A DNA stretch of 64,000 nucleotides, taken from positions 1,237,001-1,301,000 of the forward strand of contig CAWZYM010000301.1 of the NCBI GenBank assembly GCA_963966185.1, given 5' to 3'. Each line of letters begins with the position of its first letter. Within the stretch, counting starts at the first letter, position 1. The notes below the pieces were generated by a model. It searched no databases. It was not told where the DNA came from and saw only the letters and a list, made by a program, of their open reading frames with translations. The stretch is from Rhabditoides inermis (lineage: Eukaryota > Nematoda > Chromadorea > Rhabditida > Rhabditidae). Below, piece by piece: positions 25,801-38,238 of the stretch. Both the position numbers and the translations under genes were made by a program.

Positions 25801-28800
25801 ACGCCAGGACAGCGCGATCTCCATGCAAGGCGTCGCGAGTCTTGAAACTGCATCCTCTACTCTCAAGGACTCCCAGCGGATGGCTCATGATCAGAAGTTG
25901 AATCAGTTCGGCAACCAACAATCGACTGTGCCGGCTGCATTTGGTCAGCTGAGTGCACCACCGCCGGAGCACTGCGAGGCGTCCACTACGTACCAACAAC
26001 AGAACATCTACCAGAGTTCTGCATCAATGCGCGCCACGTCTGAAGAGCTCACTGGAACTGAGATTCCGCTCGTGAAACCCAATCACATGAGCGTCGCTGC
26101 CCAGCGAGAGATGAGAGAGATCAGCGTTGAGCAAGTGAGCGGTTCTATGAAGGCTGCTGGCAATGTGCAGATCAACCAGAATGTGCCTCTGCAGCAGACC
26201 GGATCTCAATCCGCATCCACGGACACAACTATGAAGACTGCCCACGGTCAAACAGTTCAGCTGACCTCCCAGGAGGCTAGAGACTCGTCGGCCTACGGCT
26301 TCTGGGGCACTCAACCATCGGAAGAGACCCAGAAGACCCTCAAAGCCACTTCGACTGAACGTGAGCAGATCGGATTCTCCTCTTCGGCTCCAAGCGATTC
26401 GACGAACGATAATCAGTTTGCCATTTCGAAGCAGCCGATCTCGGCACACACAGAAAACTCGCAGACAATGCTCGAGTCGTCACAAGCCCACCGTCAGTTC
26501 TCTGTGGAACGTCAGGACAGCGCGATCTCCATGCAAGGCGTCGCGAGTCTTGAAACTGCATCCTCTACTCTCAAGGACTCCCAGCGGATGGCTCATGATC
26601 AGAAGTTGAATCAGTTCGGCAACCAACAATCGACTGTGCCGGCTGCATTTGGTCAGCTGAGTGCACCACCGCCGGAGCACTGCGAGGCGTCCACTACGTA
26701 CCAACAACAGAACATCTACCAGAGTTCTGCATCAATGCGCGCCACGTCTGAAGAGCTCACTGGAACTGAGATTCCGCTCGTGAAACCCAATCACATGAGC
26801 GTCGCTGCCCAGCGAGAGATGAGAGAGATTAGCGTTGAGCAAGTGAGCGGTTCTATGAAGGCTGCTGGCAATGTGCAGATCAACCAGAATGTGCCTCTGC
26901 AGCAGACCGGATCTCAATCCGCATCCACGGACACGGACACAACTATGAAGACTGCCCACGGTCAAACAGTTCAGCTGACCTCCCAGGAGGCTAGAGACTC
27001 GTCGGCCTACGGCTTCTGGGGCACTCAACCATCGGAAGAGACCCAGAAGACCCTCAAAGCCACTTCGACTGAACGTGAGCAGATCGGATTCTCCTCTTCG
27101 GCTCCAAGCGATTCGACGAACGATAATCAGTTTGCCATTTCGAAGCAGCCGATCTCGGCACACACAGAAAACTCGCAGACAATGCTCGAGTCGTCGCAAG
27201 CCCACCGTCAGTTCTCTGTAGAACGCCAGGACAGCGCGATCTCCGTGCAAGGCGCTGCGAGTCTTGAAAGTGCATTGTCTACTCTCAAGGACTCCCAGCG
27301 AATGGCTCATGATCAGAAGTTGAATCAGTTCGGCAACCAACAATCGACTGTGCCGGCTGCACTCGGTCAGCTGAGTGCACCACCGCCGGAGCACTGCGAG
27401 GCGTCCACTACGTACCAACAACAGAACATCTACCAGAGTTCTGCATCAATGCGCGCCACGTCTGAAGAGCTCACTGGAACTGAGATTCCGCTCGTGAAAC
27501 CCAATCACATGAGCGTCGCTACTCAGCGAGAGATGAGAGAGACTAGCGTTGAGCAAGTGAGCGGTTCTATGAAGGCTGCTGGCGATGTGCAGATCAACCA
27601 GAATGTGCCTCTGCAGCAGACCGGATCTCGATCCGCATCCACGGACACAACTATGAGTACTGCCCACGGTCAAACAGCTCAACTGACCTCCCAGGAAGCT
27701 GGAGACTCGTCGGCCTACGGCTTCTGGGACACTCAACCATCGGAAGAGACCCAGAAGACCATCAAAGCCACTTTGACTGAACGTGAGCAGATCGGATTCT
27801 CCACTTCGGCTCCAAGCGATGCGACGAACGATAATCAGTTTGCCATTTCGAAGCAGCCGATCTCGGCACACACAGAAAACTCGCAGAGTATGCTCGAAAC
27901 GTCGCAAGCTCACCGTCAGTTCTCTGTGGAACGCCAGGACAGCGCGATCTCCATGCAAGGCGCCGCGAGTCTTGAAAGTGCATCGTCTACTCTCATGGAC
28001 TACCATCGGATGGCTCATGATCAGAAGTTGAATCAGTTTGGCAAGCAACAATCGGCTGTGCCGGCTGCATTCGGTCAGCTGAGTGCACCACCGCCGGAGC
28101 ACTGCGAGGCGTCCACTACGTACCAACAACAGAACATCTACCAGAGTTCTGCCTCGATGCGCGTCACGTCTGAAGAGCTCACTGGAACTGAGATTCCGCT
28201 TGTGCCATCCAACCAAGATTATGATGTAACACTCACCCAGAAAACGGATATGAATGTTGTGAATCAACTGAGAAGCCAACCTGCAACACATGAGAAAATG
28301 AATGTTCAAAACGAAATGATCAGACTGACTGAGAGTGATTCGACCGATGCTACCCAGAACAGTACAACCCACCAACAAACCAAACTAAGTGCGTCTCAAA
28401 TCAAGTCGAACGAGGAGAACATTATTGTTGCAGGTAGCACGCTGCAGCGCTCTGAGTCGGCCTTGTCGATGTCGTCGGTTCAGGAATACTCGGAATCTCG
28501 TCAAGAGTACACACACTCTCACTCGTCTGTTTCCCGCTCGCACACCCAACACGCCGAGCAGTACGGAGAGCTGCAGCCGCCGCCGCCTCAACGCGAACAA
28601 ACGGAGCTTACACGAGCCGACTTGTCAACCCTCCACTCCAGCCACACCGCACTCGCTGCTACCAATGTGGAAAGTCAAATCGACTCGCAATTGTTAGCAT
28701 CAGCTGAGAACCTGTCCACTGCAAAGTCGTTCGAGCAGACCAACACCTACTCCGAAAACTACAACACTCAGTCGAAGAGCCTCTACGACCTTCGCTACCC

Positions 28801-31800
28801 GCCTGTAGATGAACTGACTACTACCAACATCACGGAGAGGGAGCGACGCTCCATGTCGCAGTCCTACAAGGAGTTTCTTTCGGAAACACAGGGAACGACG
28901 ACTGCGTGGGACATTGTGGAGAACGGCGATGAGGCGCTGATTTGCTGGAAAGATATGAACCGCACCAGCTACTCACTGTCTGCCCTGCCGACTACTGCAG
29001 AAGCCGCCGCCACTACGCTCGATCTTTCCGTTCTGAAGAACCCGCAACACTCGCACATCAGCCTTGCTGATATGGAAGAGCGCAGTGACAGAATGGATCT
29101 CGCGATCGACGAGCAGAGGATGGAGAGCTGCTTCCGCCAAGAAGACAGCTTCGATTCGGCTGAAGGTTACTGGAAGGACGGCTACCACCTCGAGCACAGC
29201 CGCTCGTTCCATGAATTCGGAGACGACAGGACTGCGATGGCTGCCAAGTTTTCGCGGTTCACTGCTAGGAGACAGCAAAGCGAGGAAGCGACCATTTCAC
29301 GCCGAGATAGCCTGGTTCTCTCCGAATCCTTATCACTCAATGCAGCTCTTGACATGACGTCGTCGCTGCGCAGCGAGCTGGCCAAGTTACCGGAGTGCGA
29401 CCAATCAGTGCACTCATTTGCCGCCAAGCAGATCATCCATGAGAAGAGATCAATGGATGCATCTCGAGACTCCCTTGTTTCGCAGAATGTTGAACAAAGG
29501 AGAGTAGATTCGCAGGAATCGATAAGTCTCACTAGGCGCGACTCGTTCAAGGAGTTTTCCAAGGCTATCATTGCTCAGTCCGGAGATGAAGTATCGTCAA
29601 CATTCTACGACACTCTTCCTGCTGATTTGGATGAGAAGATTGTGATTTCCCACTCGCATCTCGCCAAGGAGTCTGCAACAATGAAAGCCGCAGAAGAAGA
29701 GAAATTCGATGCGGTGCTGCGAGTGGAGAAAGATGCTGTTACCAACTGCACCGATAAGCTCGTTTCTCAGAAGAGCTTCGAGAAGAGCGACCGCAAGTTC
29801 CAGATCGAAATGACTCGCTCGGAGAAGATGATGAAGCGCGAAGACTCTTTCGATACCTTTGAGCACATCACCACTGACACGCTCAAGGACATCGTGACTG
29901 CGAACCTGCACGAGTACGGAAACGAGAGCATACAAGTGTGTACTCTCTTTGGAAAGATCCTGCAGAAGAAGCTCGAATCCGAGGAGGTGGACTCCGCCTT
30001 CCCGATGGCTCGCCGTTGGAATGAACAGCTGCGAACGCGGGCTGCAGGAAACATCATTCACCAGCTGCCGACCGTTCTTTCTCGACCGCCTGCCGTTGTT
30101 ACTGTGCAAAAATTGATCGTTGATAAAAACCGCGCCATGTCCTCCAGCTTCTCTACTATTGCTACATTCAACGCGGTTGCGTCGCTGACTTCGCAGCTGC
30201 AGATGAGCAATGTGTTCGAGACGGCCAAGGCCGTTCTCAAGCACCGCTCACGTACCTCGGCCGTACACACATGCAAAGAGATCGACTGGAATTTGCGGTC
30301 GACCAGCACTGTGTGGGAGTCCATCTTCAACGACCTGGAGGCCGAGGTGACGCGTGCGGAGACTGCGATCGGAGAGAAGATCGCCTTGCGTACATCTGCC
30401 ACCAGAGAAACGTCGTCTGACTTCAACCAGCAACTATCTTTCCGACAGCAGTCGTTCGAGACTGTGAAGAGAATGAGGGAGATGTCTACGGACAAGGGCG
30501 AGAGAAACTTCAAGGTGCAGGAGGGCAAGGAGATTCTGCATCTGCAGCAAGAGAGTGAAGCCGCTTCTGTGGAGATGCTGGTAGGAGAGAAAGGACGCGC
30601 CACATCTTCCGCCATCTTCAGGGAGTACAACAGTGCAAACACTGACGCTGGAATCCTGCTCGTTCGCAGTCCACTCACTCGCACTCGGCAGACGTCTACT
30701 CACGTGGTTGACGTCTACACAACCATTGAGCAATCGCTGTCAACTCGCGCAGTGTCGGATGTCTGCAACGATGCCGTGGTTGAGCTCTCGTTGCCCGCCA
30801 CAGCACAGAGCTCCCACTCGACGATCCACCAGAAACATCACGACGCAGCGTCTCTTCGCACAGCTTTTGCCAAATCATCGTCTGTCGCGTACGACTTTGC
30901 GTGCACCAGCCGTGGCAGCAGAGAACAGTCTGTGGAGCGCTCACTGCGCACTGGGAACCTGGAACGCAGCGTTACGCGACTGAAGGAAACGGAAGCCGGA
31001 GCTGTGGAGATCTTGTCTCACTGGGAGGGCGTATACCGCGACTTGGATGCAGAGTACGAATTTGCAAGGCCACTCAACGTGCGCTCGTCGCTTATCACAC
31101 TCGAAACGACCGAAGAACGACAGACAGTCAACGAGGACTGGCAACGAAACGACAAATACGAGGAGACAAGCACGACGCGCGGCGTGGAGATGCGCTGCAA
31201 AGACAAACGATCTTTCGCCATCCACAACGAAACTAAGCCGGTTACATTGGAAAAAACTTCTATCAAAGAGGAGAAAACGGAGAAGACGTTGCAGTTGGCG
31301 CGGCGCAAGACGTTTGCTATGCGCGTGCGCGAGTGCAGCGTGGCCACGTTCAACGCCGTCATCAACCTGCATAAGATCGACGTGCAGCGGCCATCGCGCC
31401 GCCACGAGTGCTGCTTGCCTGATGTGAACCGCATTTCAGTGGCGCCCGTGTACCTGCGCGCAGAGGCGGCTGAGACGGACACTGCCTGGTTTGACTGGCA
31501 GCTCACAAAGCCTGATCTCGCAGAGCTGGTGGTGAAGAACGTGCGCTCCGCTCAGACAACTCACCCTCTCACCTTCCGAGCGAGAGAGGCCGGCGACGAG
31601 AAGACTAAGCTCGTTGTGGAGCTTATCGGACACAAGGGAGAACATCTAGCCGGAGAAGTCTTGTGGAAGCTGGCTCGCGAAGGAGAACATATTGCTCTGG
31701 AAACAGAGGAGTTCGGAGATGAAAAAGCTCTTTTTTTCGCGCAGCTTACTTGCGGGCAGATTCGCTTTAAGGATGCCGACACAACTGTCTTCATTCCGAG

Positions 31801-34800
31801 GAGACACGAGCCAATCAGTATATCGTGCAAAGGATCTACTGAGGATAAGACGAGTCTGACCTTCGACCGCACAGTGCAGTCGCAAGTTGCACAGTCGGAG
31901 AGGACTGTCAAAATCGGACACCTGCTCATCAACACGGCTTCTTTCAAGGAGTCGAGCGAGGAGAATGTAGCAGCTGGCATGCAGTTCCGCACCGCCGAGC
32001 AGGGCCTCGCCACGCAATCTGTGCAGAAGAGCAGGCGCGACGGAGGCGAGTACACGCTCTTCACTCGACCCAGCAAGACGGAAGACATCGTCTACTCTTC
32101 CCACCTTGTGCGCGTGTGCGATGCGCTGCGTCTTGACTCCACGCAGGAACAGAGAGTGAAGGAGAAGCTGACTACGCGCGTCACCGAATCTACTACGGAA
32201 ACGATGACCAGCGGATTCAGTTATTCTTGCAAGGACGCCAAGGAGGAAACGGAGACCACTCAGAAGTGCACTCGATGGAACACTCCAATGACTGCCACAT
32301 TCATCGAGTCGAGCGAGGAGTCGATGAAGATCTACTACAACTACGACAGGAAGGTGGCTGCCGATGATGTGTCAAAGACTCTTTCGGTTAGCAACCGTGC
32401 CGAGCCGGCCTCGCTTCGTTGCGACTCGGCTGAGGAGCATCACATACACTGCCAGAGAGAGTTGTCTGTTGCCGACGAGTTCGACGTATGCGCCATCACT
32501 CTCCGTGACTGCAACAAAGGCGAATCCATCAACATCAAAACCTTGGCTCCTACATTCGAGATCACGCAGTACGCCACATTGTTCATGCGTGATGCTAGCA
32601 AGGAGCAGGCTCTGATTATCGTCACTGATAAGAATAAGGGAGAACCGCTGCTTGTGCGACTGCGCGAAACGACAGAGGAGAAACATGTTGCCTACCAGCA
32701 GTACTCTCGCAGTCAAGAAAAAGAAAAGTGTTTCAAGACTGTCAACATTCCCTACTACGGAGGAAGCTTTGTGCTAAAGACGGACGCGACTGAGGAGTAC
32801 AACATTGATGTGACTCGTTCTCTAGACAAGATTCGCGACACTGTGGCGCATGCACTTCATCGGCACCGCACCACACCCCGAGCATGCACTAACCTCTCAC
32901 TGAACGCAAGCGCGCTCGCTAGTACGGCGCTCGAGCGGACCCTCACCCGAGACGCCGCAATGTTCTCGCTTGCGCGCACACTCACTGAGAAGAAGCGGGA
33001 GCGCGCTGCAGCGCGCTTCATCGAATCGCTCAGCGAGCAGGAAAACATCCATCCCATCTACTCGCGCCAGGAACAATCGCATTGTTTAGAGCGCGTCCTG
33101 TCGATCGCGCGCCACGGCGGTCAGATCTCGCTGAAGACCAAGGCGACCGAGGAGCACCACACCGCCATCCTCACTCCCCTCGAGAACAAGGCGCCGAGAG
33201 AGGGTAGGACGGAGAGACGGTACACCATCCACAACGAGGAGATCGCATCCTTCCGCGCGTCGGCTGCTGGAAACGAGCAGAAGACCATTCAATCCACTCT
33301 CACTTGTATGGGACAGAAGGAGGACTCGAAAACTGTTCGACGATATGCCAACAAGGGCATCAACGTGCAGTTCGGAACGAAGGAGTCGACCAGCGTGCAG
33401 CAGACCACCGCCACTTCCTTCAATCGCCATCAGCAAACAGATCTCGTGGAGAAAACTGTTGATGAGAAGAGGCTAGGAGGAAAGCTATCACTCGCCACCA
33501 AGGCGTCTTCCAACGAAGAACTGCGATTGGAGCATAACCTGCAGCAGACCAAGCCGACTACTCTGACGGCCGAAAAGAAGACCATAATCGGAAACTCCAT
33601 AGCACCCGCGGCACTGGCCACAAAAGCTTCGACTGCCGAGTTTGCGACGGTCAACAATAACTTCGACAAGCAGCTGGCAAGTGAGCAGAATGAGCTGGTA
33701 GTCAAGGACAAGAACCGCGACAAGATGGAGAAGCGAGTGGTGGAGTCGACGACGGTGCAGGAGAATACCAACTGCGCTTATACCAAAGACCAGTCAAACG
33801 AAGTGCTGCAGAAGACGCTCAATGAGAAGAGGTTTGGCGGATCGCTCGCCCTCAACACCAAGAGCAGCAAGGAGAGCGCGAGCATCTCAAACACTGTGCT
33901 TACATCCACTCACCTTGCCGCAGCCGACACCATGAAGGTGTTCCGAATTGCGCAGAGCATCGGCGGAGTCTCGCTCAACACCAACTTCGCGCAGGAGATG
34001 CACTCCACTATCGACAAGACATTATTCAAGGACAGCCAAGTTGTGTCGACAGAAACGCTGAAGAGGGCGGCCAACACCATCGAGCCCGCCAGCTTTGCGT
34101 CCAAGGAAAGCACCCTCATCAGTGAGAACGTCAGTGCACAGTTCTACCGTGTTGCTGCCATCGGAGCAGCCGAGAGAGATCTTCCGCAGCCGAACCGCGC
34201 CGAACCTGTCCATCTATACACCAAGTCTGCCTCAGAAGCGTTTGTCCACATCAGTCCCGAATTGCGCAAGGATGCAGTGCGCGATATGGACGTCGTCATC
34301 GTCATCAAGACCGCCAACAAGTCAGAGACGATTCTGGCGTGTGCGTGCTCGCAGCAGGCGTCCACATCTACCGCCTCGTCTCTACAGGCGCCTTCCGCCC
34401 GCGGCGAGGCAGCGACCAAGCTGCGCGCGGCAAACAAGGGCCAGGAAGCATCTTTCGTGTGTCTTGAGGCCAGCGACCATCGCGAGATCATAACCTCGCA
34501 GCACACGCGCGCGCAACAATCAGAATCCGTTGCAGGCGTACTGCCGGAGAAGCGGTTTGGCGGAATGTGTCAGCTTAACACCAGATACGCGTCCACAGCC
34601 GACTCGCACATCACATGCGCACTGGACAAGGGAGGTGAGAGGGACGCGCGGACGGAGCGTCTCACTGTGCTGCGAAATGAGGCCGTGTGCGAGCTGTTCG
34701 CGTCGGCATCTCAGGAGAACACGAGTGGAATCAGCTGCGGACTTCAGCGTTCACCCGCCTACGAGTCGACCGTCTTCCAAACAACGTGTGCACGTAAGGG

Positions 34801-37770
34801 AGACGCGACTGCTCTACGGGTCAAGGAGGCGACGAGTGAACAGGAAACCAACAATGTGCACATGACAAAGCACGAGGCGCGCGGCTTCGTCGAAACAACT
34901 TGCAAACTGGCTTGCTTCGGTGGCAGCGCAACTCTGTCTACTGGATTTGCCCAGGAGGCACATGTCGCCATCGACAAGACTCTGGAGAAGCCGGCGCAGA
35001 ACGCTGGCAGCGACGTGACCAGGAAGATCGGACACGAGGAGTCGATGGTGATGCGGGTGGCGGGAAGCAAGGAGGAGCAGGCGAGCCACAACTGGCAGCT
35101 CACCAACCCCCGACCCAGTGTCGCCGAGTGCGAGATCACCAAGAACACGGCCAATGTCGACATGCCGCTGTCGCTCAAGATCAGCGAGAGCAAGGAGTCC
35201 ACTGTATCCACCAACTACGCCCTGCGATCAGAAGAGAAGAACGTGGAAGTGGAAAAGACACTGTCCGAGGCACACTTTGGAGGCGTCGCTGTCATTCACT
35301 GCAAGGCCGCAGGAGAGGAGAAACCCGACACTGTGTTGCGTCTGTTCGAGAGGACGACTGTCAACGTCACTGCCGATAAGGTGTTTGTGATTTCGAACCG
35401 CGCCGAGTCTGTGAGCTTGTCGTGCAAATCTGTGGAGGAGCACCATACTCACATTGACTACGCCCTCAGAAGAGACGACCAAGCGACGCTCACAGAGTCT
35501 ACCAAGGCCGACAAGACGAAGAGAGAGTCGGCCTCTCTTTCCAGCAAGGCGACCGAGGAGTCGCACACTCACATCCAGACCGCGCTCGAGAAGGAGATGA
35601 ACAAGCAGCAGACCGAGTTCAACAACGCGCAGGCAAGGAAGGGAGACACTGTTGGTCTTTCGTCCAAGTCAAGCGAGGAACACCACTTCAACGCGCTGCT
35701 CATGTACGACAAGCAGGGAGACGAGGGACGCACGTCGGGTGCGCAGAGGGAGCGTCGCGCCGGCGAGGGAATCGGACTGGAGACGCTGGAGAGCAAGGAG
35801 GAGGAGATTCTCGCGCAGCACATGCTCGCCAGACAGAGCGGAGTGGAGAGGACCGACTCGAACATGTCTCTGGCCAATCGCGGCGACGACATCCAGTTCC
35901 GCTCCAAGGCGAGCGAGGAACACCACTTCAACGCAACCCTCGACTACGCCAACCAGGGCAGCGAGGGTCGGCTGACGCACACCGAGATGGAGAGGAGGAT
36001 GGAGGGCGGAGTGGGACTGAAGACGTACGCGTCCAAGGAGGAGGAGATCGCGGCGATGGAGGAGCTGGCGAGGCAGGGAGGCCGCGAGCGGGTCGACCAG
36101 GCGATGCGCGAGGCGAACCGCTCCGGCGCCGCTCTCGCCAGCAAGGCCTCCGAGGAGCACCACTTCAATGCCACCCTCGACTACACAAACCAGGGTGTGG
36201 ACTGTCGCACTTCGCTCACCCGAGAGGCGGACGATTCTGAAGCACTCTTTGCACTCATTGAGACTGACCATCACTTGACTGCGGAAGAGCGCATTCTAAT
36301 CATCCAACAGCGCATGGAAGAGATGCAGAAGCAGAAACAGCAACAGCAGCAGATAATCTCTGATCTAGATGCGTCGTCGATGGAAGTGCAGATGCGCGAG
36401 AAGCAGAAGCTGGAGGTCGACGAGCGTTCCGAGAAGACGGAAAAGCGGTATGTCAAGTGTGCTGTGTGCAAGAAGCATCGGGTGTACTATTGTCAGATCT
36501 CTCTTTCTTCTCGATTTCACCACCCGTTGCTTCTCGTAATTGTCCGTCTTTCCCTCTGTAGTAGTCAAATCTCCCACTTTCAGAGAGCAAACGCTGTCAG
36601 TTCTCGAGACGTAAGCGTAGGCGTAGATCCTATATATAACATGGGTTAGGTGTCGGCTGTAACATGTAGTCCTAGCAACTGGATTGACCCTTTCGCATTG
36701 TCCTCTCTCTCCCCACTCACTCGTCCCCCTCCCCCTTTCCGGGTTCACCTCATGTTGCAGAGTCTCCTTCGCGGAGAGTGTTACCGAGAAGACCCTCGAG
36801 TCTATCGACCACTCTATCGAGATGCAGATGGGCATGACGGTAAGGCTGAACAAGTTAATTGTCCAAACTATGTAGTGAAAGAAGATGCACATTTCATGAG
36901 TATGTATAGTATGATCAGAAACGGAACGCGTGTGGTTGAGAGTTGATGTATTCAGGTCGAGCCCGCCTTCACAAAGCCTTCGATCATCAAGAAGCCAATG
37001 AAGAAGGAGCGCGAGGGACGACAGCGCGAGCTCAAGCGCAACGAGGCGCCGCGATTGTGGGTGGCCAAAACATGTTATGTTTGACAAAGAATTGAACAAA
37101 AAATGAACGAGGAACGACGCCCCGGCAATTGGCTAACAGAAGAATTAAAATATGAAATATGAATCACATTCATATTCGATGTGTGAAAAAGTGGTTGCTA
37201 ACAATGAGTGGATGTATACTATTTCTTTTCAGCAAGCCGGTGCGACGCAACTCTCTGCTGATGGCTCTGTCCGTGGGCACACCCAACAACGTGCCCCACT
37301 TCCGTACACTCGAGGATATTGTCCGAGCCATCAAGCACGTACGTATATAGTGATGTAGTTAGAACGATTTCAATTTCATGACGCCACTTCATCTATGTGT
37401 GTTCAGGCCGGTCTGGAGTACTCCAACCTGATCTTCGGAATCGACTACACCCGCTCCAACTTCTACCAGGGAGAGCGGACGTTCGATGGAAAGAACCTGC
37501 ACGAGATTGTAGCAGGAGAGATGAACCCCTACCAGCAGGTCAGTCAACGTTTTCCATCATTCGTTCAATCGTTCATTTCTTCTTTGGCATTGACGAACGT
37601 GACCACTTTAGGTCATCGAAATCGTCGGAAAGACGCTTTCGTCGTTCGACGCAGACGGACAGATCCCTGTGTATGGATTCGGAGACGAGGACTGCACGGA
37701 CAAGAAGATATTCAACCTGGCCGACAAGCACAACGAGGACACCGACTGCAACGGATTCGAGGGTGCGTGG

Positions 37771-37815
<45 letters not shown>

Positions 37816-38178
37816 TGATTCCAGAGGTGCTGCAAGTGTACGACCGTGTCACCCCGCAGATTGCCATGTCCGGACCCACCAACTTCGTGCCGTTGATTGA
37901 AAAGGTGGGGAAATGCGTGGTGCCTTGTTTCCGCTATATCTGACTGTTGTGTTGCAGGCGATCGAAATCTGCAAGGAGAAGCACTCGTACCACATTCTCG
38001 TCATCGTCGCGGACGGACAGGTGCTTAGATAGCAATATATGTTTTATCTATCGCATACACTTTGCGCTTCAGTAATAAGGTTCTTACTTTATTTCTTATA
38101 GGTGACCAACGAGAAAATCAACCAGAAGATCATTGCTGCCGCGTCCCACTACCCCACTCTCCATCATCATGTAAGCAG

Positions 38179-38238
<60 letters not shown>

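Noticed and set aside
23288..28378. Repeated antisense frames of 130-310 codons
   Set aside because: Mirror translations of the 708-bp sense repeats; sense strand has phase-matched splice sites and codon-like bias.
20232..36447. CRISPR-like or prokaryotic repeat array
   Set aside because: Repeats are 708-bp in-frame coding units in a spliced eukaryotic gene, without spacer structure.
36448..36649. Extension of the giant exon past 36447 (CAVCKKH… reading)
   Set aside because: A good donor at 36448 joins in phase to the conserved [12 protein letters not shown] exon; the extension is read-through of intron sequence.
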